Assembly: GCA_009731375.1 (NCBI GenBank)
Contig: BJOX01000231.1
Coordinates: 132,864 to 191,636, forward strand
Reading direction: 5' to 3'
From: Paulinella micropora
Lineage: Eukaryota > Cercozoa > Imbricatea > Euglyphida
DNA length: 58,773 nt
The position numbers and the translations under genes are program-made. Below are positions 37,397 through 56,333 of the stretch, piece by piece (the stretch's first letter is position 1; each line of letters starts with the position of its first letter). The notes below the pieces were generated by a model. It searched no databases. It was not told the origin of the DNA and saw nothing but the letters and a program-made list of their open reading frames with translations.

Positions 37397-38545
37397 ATGA
37401 AATATCGACTAATGTCAGAAAAAAGGAGCTTCTGATTTCGTCAACCAGGAAGTCTGTGGGTAAAGTATTAACCCGATGCCCAGCTAAGCCGTGATGTTTG
37501 CACGGAAGGGACTGATACAGGCAATACCAAAGCTCCCTAGTACCAGGCGGGGCCAGGGCTCGTTCCATAAAGCGCCCCTTGCAGAACGAGCTCCCACCTC
37601 CATTACAGAGGGCCCAGTAAGCAGATGGAGTTTCGAGACTGTTCGACAGTCTAGTATAAACCGACAGAGCACTGTGGGTTTTATTCCGGGCTCAACAAGC
37701 GAGAAAGGGCACCCTGAGGGAACAGGATTGTGCTTCCCGTCGCTATTTCGGCATGTGACTTATAGGCGTATGGCTAGGCACACATAAGGCACCCCACCAC
37801 GGGCCCAGCACACCCACACCATCCCCTAATTCTCTGTCTGTCGACAGATGGCACCCATTTCAAAAAATCAAGCCCAAGAGAGGGTCAGTGACACCTCAAG
37901 TGGCCTTGGTTCATTCCGTAGAGTAAGTGATAAGATCAACTGATGAAATATCGACTAATGTCAGAAAAAAGGAGCTTCTGATTTCGTCAACCAGGAAGTC
38001 TGTGGGTAAAGTATTAACCCGATGCCCAGCTAAGCCGTGATGTTTGCACGGAAGGGACTGATACAGGCAATACCAAAGCTCCCTAGTACCAGGCGGGGCC
38101 AGGGCTCGTTCCATAAAGCGCCCCTTGCAGAACGAGCTCCCACCTCCATTACAGAGGGCCCAGTAAGCAGATGGAGTTTCGAGACTGTTCGACAGTCTAG
38201 TATAAACCGACAGAGCACTGTGGGTTTTATTCCGGGCTCAACAAGCGAGAAAGGGCACCCTGAGGGAACAGGATTGTGCTTCCCGTCGCTATTTCGGCAT
38301 ATGACTTATAGGCGTATGGCTAGGCAAACAAAAGGCACCTCACCACGGGCCCAGCACACCCACACCATCCCCTAATTCTCTGTCTGTCGACAGATGGCAC
38401 CCATTTCAAAAAATCAAGCCCAAGAGAGGGTCAGTGACACCTCAAGTGGCCTTGGTTCATTCCGTAGAGTAAGTGATAAGATCAATGATGAAATATCGAC
38501 TAATGTCAGAAAAAAGGAGCTTCTGATTTCGTCAACCAGGAAGTC

Positions 38546-38546
<1 letters not shown>
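37397..38546 (-). repeat. 545-bp repeat family, tandem array B (2.1 copies)
   Basis: Two complete 545-bp units (starting at 37397 and 37942) and 60 bp of a third (38487) in head-to-tail order. The array is bounded on both sides by (GATA)n. Each unit contains the palindrome agactgttcgacagtct, the palindrome-like ctgtctgtcgacagat, and a short open frame that is not conserved in all copies. The edge gatgaaatatcgac joins (GATA)n here and in every other copy. Class unknown; compatible with a non-autonomous retroposon or satellite unit with a microsatellite tail. Confidence 0.85.
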
Positions 38547-38586
<40 letters not shown>

Positions 38587-38659
38587 GTGTGAATGTTGCA
38601 ACATGGCTAAAGTAAGAGATTTAGACCACAGTAGCCCAAAAAAAAATAGACGATCGATC

Positions 38660-38710
<51 letters not shown>

Positions 38711-38819
38711 GGATAGATAGATAGATAGATAGATGTGTAAGTGTTGCAACATGGCTAAAGTAAGAGATTTAGACCACAGTAGCCCCAAAAAAAATAGACG
38801 ATCGATCGATAGATAGATC

Positions 38820-38869
<50 letters not shown>

Positions 38870-39199
38870 GACAGGGTTTAAGCCCCGGGAGCATGTTTGG
38901 CCATAGCTTGCTAGTAATACGTACATAAATACACGTCAATAACCCCACTCAGGCTGACGTTCTCTCTCTGCGAAAGGCGCAATCCTTATTACATAACATG
39001 TCCATCAACCCGCTACCACCACTGTTTCTTCTATACAGAACCACATGCGCACATGAAAAAGGCGCTATCCTATATGCATCAACACTCCCATACAGAAACA
39101 CTCCTAATACATAAACACTTCCATACATATACACTTTCTACCACCTTCACCCCTATACATAAGCACATGCGCACATGAAACAGGACCATCATAGTATAG

Positions 39200-39291
39200 T
39201 ATGCGGCTAGCCACAAATTTAACGTTTTGCGGGCGAGCCGGAGCCGGGCCGGCGAGCCCGCAAAACACGTCAAATTTGGCGTGCCGCATAT
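39200..39291. mobile_element. Palindromic MITE-like repeat, family B, copy 1
   Basis: A near-perfect 92-bp palindrome from tatgcggctagccacaaatt to the complementary aatttggcgtgccgcata, with a GC-rich centre (gagccggagccgggccggc). The element is followed by a conserved flank (tgtagttttatctgtaacct) shared with copies at 47571 and 54116. Confidence 0.85.
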
Positions 39292-39450
39292 GTAGTTTTA
39301 TCTGTAACCTGACCACATTGACCGATAAAGGTTCTCTTTGCGTGCTCTTGGCGTCAACAGCTCTCTCGGAGCATTATTACATACATATCTAACATAAACT
39401 GCTCCCACCATTTGTACTACTTCTACTACCTTCACTGCCAGAAATTTAGG

Positions 39451-39582
39451 CGCGTCCTACACCCAGAATTTCCGGGTTTCTGGGGCCACTTTCTGGGTTT
39501 TTGCTTCCTGAAAAGCCTGGCCTGTGGTGCCACTTCCACACCTAGTTAACCCGGAAATCAGGGTGGGGTAGGCTGAGGACGG
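39451..39582. mobile_element. Palindromic MITE-like repeat, family A, copy 2
   Basis: Closely matches 4041-4174, including the run tttctggggccactttctgg and the cctgaaaagcctggcctg centre. The outer inverted repeat is less perfect here. Confidence 0.75.
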
Positions 39583-39611
39583 ACCTTATACAAGAAGACA
39601 TATGCATACAG

Positions 39612-39729
39612 GCTGAAGGAAGATCACCAAGGTTCTCTCTTCGTGCTGTTGGCGTCGAAAGCGCTGTCGGAGCACCTGAACCCCCGCCAAATGCTTGAGC
39701 TGCAACTCCTAGTCCTTCAAGCCGATGCG
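39612..39729 (+). CDS. Exon GSLFVLLASKALSEHLNPRQ of the large plus-strand gene
   Basis: A 118-nt exon with acceptor gcatacag and donor gtatgc. It reads LKEDHQGSLFVLLASKAL, SEHLNPRQMLELQLLVLQADA. It starts in phase 2 and ends in phase 0, matching neighbours on both sides. Leucine-rich helical composition suggests a helical-repeat protein, but no family is recognised. Its parts are duplicated upstream and directly downstream. Confidence 0.8.
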
Positions 39730-40069
39730 GTATGCGTGTGTGTGTGTGTGTCTGTGTGTCTGTGTGGCCAAATGCTTGAGCTGCAACTCTAGTCCTGCAC
39801 GCCGACGCGGTATGTGTGTGTCTGTGTGTGTGTGTGTGTCTGTCTGTCTGTCTGTCTGTCTGTGTGTCTGTCTGATATATAACTTATGATACAATACAAA
39901 TATAAGACAGATGTACGAGATGCACTCATTAGACTTGGTATGTCTAATATATCGTGTAATATGATAAATAATATAAGGGGGATGTCAATGCTTAAGTCAG
40001 TGATTCCACATGCCGACGCATTATGTGCATGATTAGCATACACGCACACACAAACATGCAATCGCACAA

Positions 40070-40108
<39 letters not shown>

Positions 40109-40115
40109 CTCTCTC

Positions 40116-40189
<74 letters not shown>

Positions 40190-40436
40190 GCACACACACA
40201 CACACACACACACATGCACACACACTCTCACTCGCTCATGTACTCACTCCACTCCCCTAAAGGCCATGCTGGCCGCGCTGTCTGCGCTGGCGGACACACA
40301 TGCACACACTCTCACTCGCTCATGTACTCACTCCACTCCCCTAAAGGCCATGCTGGCGGCGCTGTCTGTGCTGGCGGACGATGCACACACACACATGCAC
40401 ACACGCTCACTCGCTACTTACTCCACTCCCCTACAG
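39730..40436. repeat. (GT)n, exon-end copy, (CT)n, (CA)n and two exon-start copies
   Basis: At 39771-39809 the last 40 bases and donor of the preceding exon are repeated with a one-base loss. Unique sequence to about 40080 has no supported exon; (CT)n and (CA)n follow. At 40262-40300 and 40350-40382 the acceptor and first 11-12 codons of the next exon (AMLAALSALAD, AMLAALSVLADD) occur as partial copies ending in (CA)n. Confidence 0.85.
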
Positions 40437-40544
40437 GCCATGCTGGCCGCGCTGTCTGTGCTGGCGGACGATGGGGACCTGGCCGAAGCGGTCGACACGC
40501 TGCACCGACTTGCCAACACACCCGCAGTCCGAGCAAGACAACAG
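40437..40544 (+). CDS. Exon AMLAALSVLADDGDLAEAVD of the large plus-strand gene
   Basis: A 108-nt exon, phase 0 at both ends, with acceptor ccctacag and donor gtccga. It reads AMLAALSVLADDGDLAEAVD then TLHRLANTPAVRARQQ. The pattern resembles a TPR- or HEAT-like helical pair, but the repeat type is not certain. Two partial copies carrying the same acceptor precede it. Confidence 0.8.
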
Positions 40545-41262
40545 GTCCGAAAGACATGATAAGAAAAAGGAATTCTCGCATTCAGGACACTTCCCTAACG
40601 CAAATTCTTGCGTGAATTCCAAAAAAAAAAAAGTATCAGCCATCAAGATCGAGTGTGGGGCTAGCCAAGCTGCAAATACGAGCTCTCAACTCTTCCTGGT
40701 TCCCACAAAGCATGATTGATTCCGGTAGCGGGTGCAGAAATGGGATTGCGATTAATGTTGAGAAATTTCTTTAGAGAGATAGCCTGACAAGGCAGACCAC
40801 CAGGTTCTGTGTTTTTTATTTATTTCCACCACATCGATAAGACATTTGGACCGGACCCGAACAGTGTGGTCACTTGACTGTGAAAATTAACCATGGCCAC
40901 GCAAAAAGTTGGGATGGTCGCAAGTCCATGGCCACGTGATCACCATTGTGACAGCCATGGCCTGAAAAATTCAATGGCTAGCACAATGGGCCGCAGCTTT
41001 TTACAGTCAAGTGACCATCCTGCTCCGGCCGGGACCAAATGTCTTATTTTCCACTGATTTTTGATGCGGTGGAAACAATTAGTTTGGCGGCCCCATTGCA
41101 TTGCCTTTTTCCTCACCATCAAGATTATTTTTCCCGTGTTCGGCTATTTGTTGATATGAGAAAAAATTATTTGAAAAATGATTGTCCGTGAAGTTTCTGC
41201 GGAAATGCATTTTGAATGATGAGATGTCTTGCCATGTCATACTACTACTGCTACTGCTACTT

Positions 41263-41334
<72 letters not shown>

Positions 41335-41336
41335 TT

Positions 41337-41432
<96 letters not shown>

Positions 41433-41478
41433 GACGACGACTACTACTACTACTACTACTACTAATAATAATAATAAC

Positions 41479-41530
<52 letters not shown>

Positions 41531-41579
41531 GGCTTCCTCAGACTATAGCATCAGATCCAGATCCTGGACATGTGCCTCC

Positions 41580-41637
<58 letters not shown>

Positions 41638-41653
41638 TAATAATGATATGCAG
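40545..41653. repeat. Unique intron with foldback element, then (CTA)n and (AAT)n
   Basis: Unique sequence to 41225 contains the foldback element at 40823-41075. Then (CTA)n 41235-41462 and (AAT)n to 41640, broken by a 48-bp island at 41532-41580 (cttcctcagactatagcatc), which is open but lacks a clear donor. Confidence 0.75.
40823..41075. mobile_element. Foldback/MITE-like element
   Basis: A 253-bp element with imperfect inverted arms: tttccaccacatc, taagacatttggaccgg and tggtcacttgactgt on the left, and their complements in reverse order on the right. The centre holds several atggccacg/ccatggcc repeats. No coding capacity. Confidence 0.75.
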
Positions 41654-41704
41654 GCTGCTTTGGGACGTCTGGCCGGCCCCGAAGAACCACCCTCCTTCGG
41701 AGAG
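41654..41704 (+). CDS. Exon AALGRLAGPEEPPSFGE of the large plus-strand gene
   Basis: A 51-nt exon, phase 0 at both ends, acceptor atatgcag, donor gtagat, reading AALGRLAGPEEPPSFGE. The donor merges into (GATA)n. A second copy lacking the acceptor and first five codons lies 78 bp downstream. Confidence 0.7.
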
Positions 41705-43077
<1,373 letters not shown>

Positions 43078-43228
43078 TTTTCTTCAACGTCCTTCCTCCT
43101 CTTCTTTTTCCAGAACACAGTCTACCCGTGATTCCCATCCCGGACACATGCACAGTACACAAATTATTGTTTGATGTGAAACTGCGTTCCTTTGCAAGGA
43201 CTACATTCCTTTGCGACATCTCATCTAT
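43078..43228 (-). repeat. Inverted duplicate segment, copy 2
   Basis: Exact inverted copy of 31546-31694, again ending at (TATC) next to an N gap (43229-43777). Confidence 0.9.
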
Positions 43229-45744
<2,516 letters not shown>

Positions 45745-45786
45745 GCGCAGGGAGCAAGCGAAGAAGCGTCCTCGCAACTCGTCTCG
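45745..45786 (+). CDS. Exon [14 protein letters not shown] of the large plus-strand gene
   Basis: A 42-nt candidate, phase 0 at both ends, acceptor ccaacagcag, donor gttgat, reading [14 protein letters not shown]. The sequence upstream is open in the same frame ([16 protein letters not shown]) back to another acceptor (cacctag, phase 2), so the exon start is uncertain. The donor opens into (GATA)n. Confidence 0.45.
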
Positions 45787-47692
<1,906 letters not shown>

Positions 47693-47810
47693 GGATGGAC
47701 ACCGCTGGTGTCTGTGTTCCATGTTGCGGATGAACAGGAGGAGGAGGAGGACGAGGAGGAGAAAAACGAGATACCTCCAGAGACGGAGACGGACGAAGAT
47801 GCTATGACAG
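47693..47810 (+). CDS. Acidic exon of the large plus-strand gene
   Basis: A 118-nt exon with acceptor gttctgtag and donor gtcagg. It reads GWTPLVSVFHVADEQ followed by a Glu/Asp run and IPPETETDEDAMT, ending in phase 1. The next exon completes an Asp codon. The acidic tract suggests a flexible linker or interaction segment. Confidence 0.75.
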
Positions 47811-47926
47811 GTCAGGCACAGGCAGGTAGGTAGGTAGGTAGTTGTAGGTAGGTAGGTAGGTAGAGATAGGTAGATCTATGTATAAATCAATCGAACACAC
47901 TTACACACGCACATGCCCTAATGCAG

Positions 47927-48028
47927 ACGTGGAGGGGGAAGGCAAGCGAGTGCTCGACTGGGCGGAATCGGCTGAACGACGACGACGTCGCCTGGCCGCC
48001 TTGCTCACCAAACAAACGCGTCCCTTAG
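47927..48028 (+). CDS. Basic exon of the large plus-strand gene
   Basis: A 102-nt exon, phase 1 to phase 1, acceptor ctaatgcag, donor gtacga. It reads DVEGEGKRVLDWAESAE then RRRRRLAALLTKQTRPL. The Arg run directly follows the acidic exon, so charge reverses sharply. The intron between them (47811-47926) is partly (GGTA)n. Confidence 0.75.
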   Translation, partial: TWRGKASECSTGRNRLNDDDVAWPPCSPNKRVP

Positions 48029-48055
48029 GTACGAACACGTTCTCATATTATATTT

Positions 48056-48148
48056 TATGCGGCGAGCCACAAATTTGACGTGTTTTGCGGGCGAGCCGGA
48101 GCCGGGCCGGCGAGCTCGCAAAACACGCCAAATTTGGCGCGCCGCATA
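48056..48148. mobile_element. Palindromic MITE-like repeat, family B, copy 3
   Basis: A full palindrome (tatgcggcgagccacaaatt to aatttggcgcgccgcata), located 28 bp after a splice donor. It lacks the extended flank seen with copies 1, 2 and 4. Confidence 0.85.
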
Positions 48149-48263
48149 TCCATATAGATAGATATATATTTATGTGTGCATGCGTGATGTTATTAGTATG
48201 CATGTATGCATGTATGCATGCGTGATGATGATGATGATTAGTAGTAGTAGTAGTAGCAGTAGC

Positions 48264-48331
<68 letters not shown>

Positions 48332-48338
48332 CAGTAGC

Positions 48339-48376
<38 letters not shown>

Positions 48377-48395
48377 AAGTAGTGGTAGTAGTAGT

Positions 48396-48429
<34 letters not shown>

Positions 48430-48508
48430 GTAAGTAAAGTAAGTAAAGTAAGTAAAGTAAGTAAAGTAAGTAAAGTAAGTAAAGTAAGTAAAGTAAGTAA
48501 AGTAAGTA

Positions 48509-48551
<43 letters not shown>

Positions 48552-48558
48552 GTAAGTA

Positions 48559-48593
<35 letters not shown>

Positions 48594-49089
48594 CACCTAC
48601 TGCTTGCTCGCGACAATCTCCATAATAGGATAGACATATATTTATGTGTGCATGTATGCATGCATGCATACTGTTATTAGTAGGTATGTAAGTATGTAAG
48701 TATGTATGTATGTATGTATGTATGTATGCATGTATGTATATATGTAGTAGTGTACTACAGACCTATCTCCAGTCCACCAGGTTAGGTGTATGTATGTATG
48801 TATGTATGTATGTCTGCATATTGTCTGCCCCTACATCCTGCTCGCGACAATTTCTATTATAGATAGACATATATTTATGTGTGCATGTATGCATGTATGC
48901 ATACTGTTATTAGTATGTATGTATGTATGTATGTATGTATGCGTCATGTTATCTGCCCCTACATCCTGCTCATGACAATCTCTTTTATAGATAGACATAT
49001 ATTTATGTATGCATGTATGCATGTATGTATATACGTGATGGTATTGGAGTTACTTTATACCTACTCCCTACTCGGAACTATCTCCATAA

Positions 49090-49121
<32 letters not shown>

Positions 49122-49393
49122 CATACATACATACATACATATGTATATATATATATATATTTATTTATACATATATATATATTTAGATATATATATATAA
49201 TATATATATGTATTTATGTTATGCATGTACGCATGTATGCATGCGCAATGCTGTAATAGCGTTACTGCATACCTACTGCTTACTCGGGACCATCTCTCGC
49301 GCGCAAGAACGGTACGTAACGTACGTATGTATGCATGCATGTATGTATGTATGTATGTATATATATGTATGTATGTATATGTATGTATGAAAA
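48149..49393 (+). repeat. (AGT)n, (AAGT)n and a five-copy exon-like island
   Basis: (AGT)n 48238-48398 and (AAGT)n/(AAAGT)n to 48592. Then five diverged copies of an island of about 40 bp at 48593, 48826, 48953, 49064 and 49270 (cctactgcttgctcgcgaca, catcctgctcgcgacaattt, and so on), each followed by tatatttatgtgtgcatg or similar. The last copy reads LLLTRDHLSRART and has a donor (gtacgt at 49312), so it may be the parent exon end. Confidence 0.7.
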
Positions 49394-50507
<1,114 letters not shown>

Positions 50508-50510
<3 letters not shown>

Positions 50511-51231
50511 GAGATATCGACTAGTGTCAGAAAAAAGGAGCTTCTGATTTCTTCAACCAAGGAAGTCTGTGAATAAAGTATTGACCCGATGCCCAGCTAA
50601 GCCGTGATGTTTGCACGGAAGGGACTGATACAGGCGATACCAAAGCTCCCTAGTACCAGGCGGGGCCAGGGCTCGTTCCATAAGCGCCCCTTGCAGAACG
50701 AGCTCCCACCTCCATTACAGAGGGCCCAGTAAGCAGATGGAGTTTCGAGACTGTGAGACAGTCTAGTATAAACCGACAGAGCACTGTGGGTTTTATTCCG
50801 GGCTCAACAAGCGAGAAAGGGCACCCTGAGGGAACAGGATTGTGCTTCCCGTCGCTATTTCGGCATGTGACTTATAGGCGTATGGCTAGGCACACATAAG
50901 GCACCCCACCACGGGCCCAGCACACCCACACCATCCCCTAATTCTCTGTCTGTCGACAGATGGCACCCATTTCAAAAAATCAAGCCCAAGTGAGGGTCAG
51001 TGACACCTCAAGTGGCCTTGGTTCACTTCGTGGAGTAAGTGATGAGATCAACTGATGAGATATCGACTAATGTCAGAAAAAAGGAGCTTCTGATTTCGTC
51101 AACCAAGGAAGTCTGTGAATAAAGTATTGACCCGATGCCCAGCTAAGCCGTGATGTTTGCACGGAAGGGACTGATACAGGCGATACCAAAGCTCCCTAGT
51201 ACCAGGCGGGGCCAGGGCTCGTTCCATAAGC
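50508..51231 (-). repeat. 545-bp repeat family, tandem array C (1.3 copies)
   Basis: A full unit from 50508 and a truncated second unit from 51054, ending at cgttccataag, where (GATA)n begins. The palindrome is degraded here (gactgtgagacagtc). Confidence 0.85.
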
Positions 51232-51309
51232 AGATAGATAGATAGATGGATGGATGGATGGATGGATGGATGATGGATGGATGATGGATGGATAGACAGA
51301 TGGATAGAC

Positions 51310-51351
<42 letters not shown>

Positions 51352-51389
51352 GTAGGCAGATAGACAGACAGATAGATAGACAGACAGAC

Positions 51390-51440
<51 letters not shown>

Positions 51441-51493
51441 AAGATAGACAGATCGACAGATAGACAGATAGACAGATAGACAGGTAGACAGAC

Positions 51494-51533
<40 letters not shown>

Positions 51534-51542
51534 GGATAGATG

Positions 51543-51574
<32 letters not shown>

Positions 51575-51624
51575 TAGATAGATAGATAGACAGATGTATG
51601 TATGTCTGTATGTCTGTCTGTATG

Positions 51625-51656
<32 letters not shown>

Positions 51657-52280
51657 TGTATGTATGTATGTATGTACGTACGTATATATGCATGCATGCA
51701 TGTATGTATGTATGTATGTATGTATGTATGTATGCATGTATGTATGTGTGTATGCATGCATGCATGCATGTATGTATGTATCCACGTATGTGAGTATGTA
51801 TGTATGTATATATGTATGTATGTATGTATATGTATGTGTATGTCTGTGACATCTCCCTAGGATTTGTTGCCATCATCATGCGCTGCTTACCTACCTACCT
51901 ACCTACCTACCTACCTACCTACATACATACATACATACATACATACATACATGCATACATACATACGTACATACGTACATACAGACATACATACATACAT
52001 GCATACACACATACATACATACATACATACATACATACATACATACAGACAGACATACATACATACATACATACATACATACATACATACATACATACAT
52101 ACATACATACACGAGACGAGGGCACCATGCTACCTACCTATCTACCTACTAATCTACTTATCCCTACCTAAATCCCTACCTACCTACCTACCTACCTACC
52201 TACCTACCTACCTACCTATCTACCTACCTACCTACCTACCTACCTACCTATCTGCCTATCTGTCTATCTACGTATGTATG

Positions 52281-52364
<84 letters not shown>
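51232..52364. repeat. (GATA)n, (TATG)n, (TACA)n, (CCTA)n, (TATC)n
   Basis: Simple repeats. Short unique islands lie at about 51845-51890 and 52110-52130; the latter (gagacgagggcaccatgcta) resembles the exon at 52965. Confidence 0.85.
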
Positions 52365-52367
<3 letters not shown>

Positions 52368-52838
52368 TTTTGAAATGGGTGCCATCTGTCGACAGACAGA
52401 GAATTAGGGGATGGTGTGGGTGTGCTGGGCCCGTGGTGGGGTGCCTTATGTGTGCCTAGCCATACGCCTACAAGTCACATGCCGAAATAGCGACGGGAAG
52501 CACAATCCTGTTCCCTCAGGGTGCCCTTTCTCGCTTGTTGAGCCCGGAATAAAACCCACAGTGCTCTGTCGGTTTATACTAGACTGTCGAACAGTCTCGA
52601 AACTCCATCTGCTTACTGGGCCCTCTGTAATGGAGGTGGGAGCTCGTTCTGCAAGCTGCGCTTATGGAACGAGCCCTGGCCCCGCCTGGTACTAGGGAGA
52701 TTTGGTATCGCCTGTATCAGTCCCTTCCGTGCAAACATCACGGCTTAGCTGGGCATCGGGTTCATACTTTACCCACAGACTTCCTTGGTTAACGAAATCA
52801 GAAGCTCCTTTTTTCTGACAGTAGTCGATATCTCATCT
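52365..52838 (+). repeat. 545-bp repeat family, truncated copy D
   Basis: About 470 bp of the unit, from tttttttgaaatgggtgcca to gtcgatatctcatc, followed by (TATC)n. Opposite orientation to arrays B, C and F. Confidence 0.85.
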
Positions 52839-52850
52839 ATCTATCCATCC

Positions 52851-52960
<110 letters not shown>

Positions 52961-52964
52961 GTAG

Positions 52965-53033
52965 TTCTGGAATCAGTTGCAAGCTGCACGTGACGAAGGC
53001 AGGATAGTACAGGAAGACAAGGAGCTACTCAAG
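52965..53033 (+). CDS. Exon FWNQLQAARDEGRIVQEDK of the large plus-strand gene
   Basis: A 69-nt exon, phase 0 at both ends, acceptor tatgtag, donor gtaaat, reading FWNQLQAARDEGRIVQEDK then ELLK. Preceded directly by (TATC)n and followed by (TACA)n. Phase does not match the exon at 48028, so at least one exon between is missing from this reading. Seven related copies follow. Confidence 0.7.
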
Positions 53034-53084
53034 GTAAATACATACATACATACATATATACATACATACATACATATGCATACA

Positions 53085-53115
<31 letters not shown>

Positions 53116-53697
53116 GCATACATACATATATATACATACACATTGCATACATACATACACGCGACGAGGGAAGAATCCTATAGGAAGAGACATACATACA
53201 TATACATACATACATATACATACATACATTCAAGCTGCCCGCGCCGAGGGCAAAATGCTACCAGAAGAAATACATACATACCATAAATACCATACATATA
53301 CATACATACACATTGCATACATACATACACGCGACGACGGTAGAATGCTACAAGAAGACGAGTTAGTCAAGGTACATACATACATACATACATATACATA
53401 CATACATACACACATACATACATACATATACATACATACATACATATACATACATGTACATACATACATACATATACATACATATACATATACATACATA
53501 CATATACATACATACATTCAAGCTGCCCGCGACGGCAAAATGCTACCAGAAGAAATACATACATACATACCATACATATACATACATACACACTGCATAC
53601 ATACATACACGCGACCACGGTAGAATGCTTCAAGAAGACAACGAGTTAGTCAAGGTACATACATACATACATACATATACATACATACATACATACA

Positions 53698-53731
<34 letters not shown>

Positions 53732-53994
53732 CATACATACATACATACATATACATACATACATGCATACATACATACATACATACATACATACATACAT
53801 ACATACTTAAATACATATACATAGATATACATACATACATTTACATACATACACATTGCATACATACATACACGCGACGAGAGCAAAAGGCTGCAAGAAG
53901 ACAACGAGTAAGTCAAAATACATACATACATACATACATACATACATACACACATACATACATACATACATACATATATACATACATACATACA

Positions 53995-54026
<32 letters not shown>

Positions 54027-54115
54027 CATTACATACATACATACATGTATACAGTACATACAATTTTTATCGGTCACCTCCACAAAATCTGGTCAGGTTG
54101 CCGGTAAAAACTACA
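53034..54115 (+). repeat. Exon-derived array in (TACA)n
   Basis: Related islands at about 53160, 53230, 53328, 53520, 53609 and 53872 (and 54262 after the MITE) contain cgcgacgasgg, agaatgctacaagaagac and gagttagtcaaggtacatac. Two copies are close to intact: [14 protein letters not shown] and [15 protein letters not shown], each ending at AAG before gtacat. Others have stops or missing bases. Confidence 0.85.
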
Positions 54116-54209
54116 TATGCGGCGCGCCAAATTTGACGTGTTTTGCGGGCTCGCCGGCCCGGCTCCGGCTCGCCCGCAAAACACGTCAAAATTTGTGGCT
54201 AGCCGCATA
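54116..54209. mobile_element. Palindromic MITE-like repeat, family B, copy 4
   Basis: The same palindrome and left flank (ctggtcaggttgccggtaaa) as copy 2, with one extra A in the right arm. It sits within the exon-derived array. Confidence 0.85.
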
Positions 54210-54866
<657 letters not shown>

Positions 54867-54867
<1 letters not shown>

Positions 54868-55531
54868 ATCAGTCCCTTCCGTGCAAACATCACGGCTTAG
54901 CTGGGCATCGGGTCAATACTTTATCCACAGACTTCCTGGTTGACGAAATCAGAAGCTCCTTTTTTCTGACATTAGTCGATATTTCATCAGTTGATCTTAT
55001 CACTTACTCTACGGAATGAACCAAGGCCACTTGAGGTGTCACTGACCCTCTCTTGGGCTTGATTTTTTGAAATGGGTGCCATCTGTCGACAGACAGAGAA
55101 TTAGGGGATGGTGTGGGTGTGCTGGGCCCGTGGTGGGGTGCCTTATGTGTGCCTAGCCATACGCCTATAAGTCATATGCCGAAATAGCGACGGGAAGCAC
55201 AATCCTGTTCCCTCAGGGTGCCCTTTCTCGCTTGTTGAGCCCGGAATAAAACCCACAGTGCTCTGTCGGTTTATACTAGACTGTCGAACAGTCTCGAAAC
55301 TCCATCTGCTTACTGGGCCCTCTGTAATGGAGGTGGGAGCTCGTTCTGCAAGGGGCGCTTTATGGAACGAGCCCTGGCCCCGCCTGGTACTAGGAAGCTT
55401 TGGTATTGCCTGTATCAGTCCCTTCCGTGCAAACATCACGGCTTAGCTGGGCATCGGGTTAATACTTTACCCACAGACTTCCTGGTTGACGAAATCAGAA
55501 GCTCCTTTTTTCTGACATTAGTCGATATTTC

Positions 55532-55534
<3 letters not shown>
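54867..55534 (+). repeat. 545-bp repeat family, tandem array E (1.2 copies)
   Basis: A truncated unit followed by a full one, ending gtcgatatttcatc and then (TATC)n. The junction between units reads ttcatcagttgatcttatca, as in array B. Confidence 0.85.
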
Positions 55535-55566
<32 letters not shown>

Positions 55567-55584
55567 CATCTATCCATCTGATAG

Positions 55585-55666
55585 GTGATGGATGGGAACA
55601 TACTATGGTCCGATGCCCCTGAATCGTTGTTGCATCGCAACTCTTTACGCTTACTTCATGCCAATG
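55585..55666 (+). CDS. Exon VMDGNILWSDAPESLLHRNS of the large plus-strand gene
   Basis: An 82-nt exon with acceptor ctgatag and donor gtacgc. It reads VMDGNILWSDAPESLLHRNS then LRLLHAN and ends in phase 1. The start phase (0) fits the exon at 52965. The acceptor lies at the end of (TATC)n. Three partial copies of its 3' part follow. Confidence 0.65.
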
Positions 55667-55722
55667 GTACGCTTAGATAGATTAGATAGATGGATAGGTA
55701 GGTAGGTAGGTAGGTAGGTAGG

Positions 55723-55784
<62 letters not shown>

Positions 55785-55939
55785 AATAGATGGGAATCAT
55801 TATTGCATCGCAACTCTTTACGCTTACTTCATGCGAATGGTAGGCCTAGATAGATTAGATAGATAGATAGGTAGGTAGGTAGGTAGGTAGGTAGGTCGGT
55901 CGGTCGGTAGGTAGGTAGGTAGGTAGGTAGGTAGGTAGG

Positions 55940-56012
<73 letters not shown>

Positions 56013-56278
56013 GGGAATCTCTGTTGCATCGCAACACTTTACGCTTACTTCATGCCAATGGTACGTCTAGATAGATTAGATAGATGGATAGGTAGGTAGG
56101 TAGGTAGGTAGGTAGGTAGGTAGGTCGGTAGGTAGGTCGGTAGGTCGGTCGGTCGGTCGGTAGGTAGGTAGGTAGGTAGGTAGGTAGATAAGTAGATTGG
56201 TAGGTAGGTAGGTAGGTAGGTGGGTAGGTAGGTAGTTAGGCAGGTAGGTAGGTCGGCAGGTAGGTAGGTAGGTAGATG

Positions 56279-56333
<55 letters not shown>

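Larger units (their letters stand above)
38547..39611. repeat. (GATA)n, duplicated islands, decayed exon copies, MITE copies
   Basis: Two copies of an 80-bp island (gttgcaacatggctaaagta, at about 38590 and 38740) lie in (GATA)n. Two decayed copies of the exon at 39612 are present: at about 38952 (gacgttctctctctgcg) and 39327-39375 (GSLCVLLASTALSEH in frame). The two palindromic MITE-like elements listed separately lie here too. Confidence 0.7.

Noticed and set aside
37930-37985. Hammerhead ribozyme at the 545-bp unit junction (ctgatga followed by gaaa)
   Set aside because: The bases after ctgatga cannot pair with those before gaaa to form stem II, and the motif is lost in most copies. A covariance-model search would settle it.
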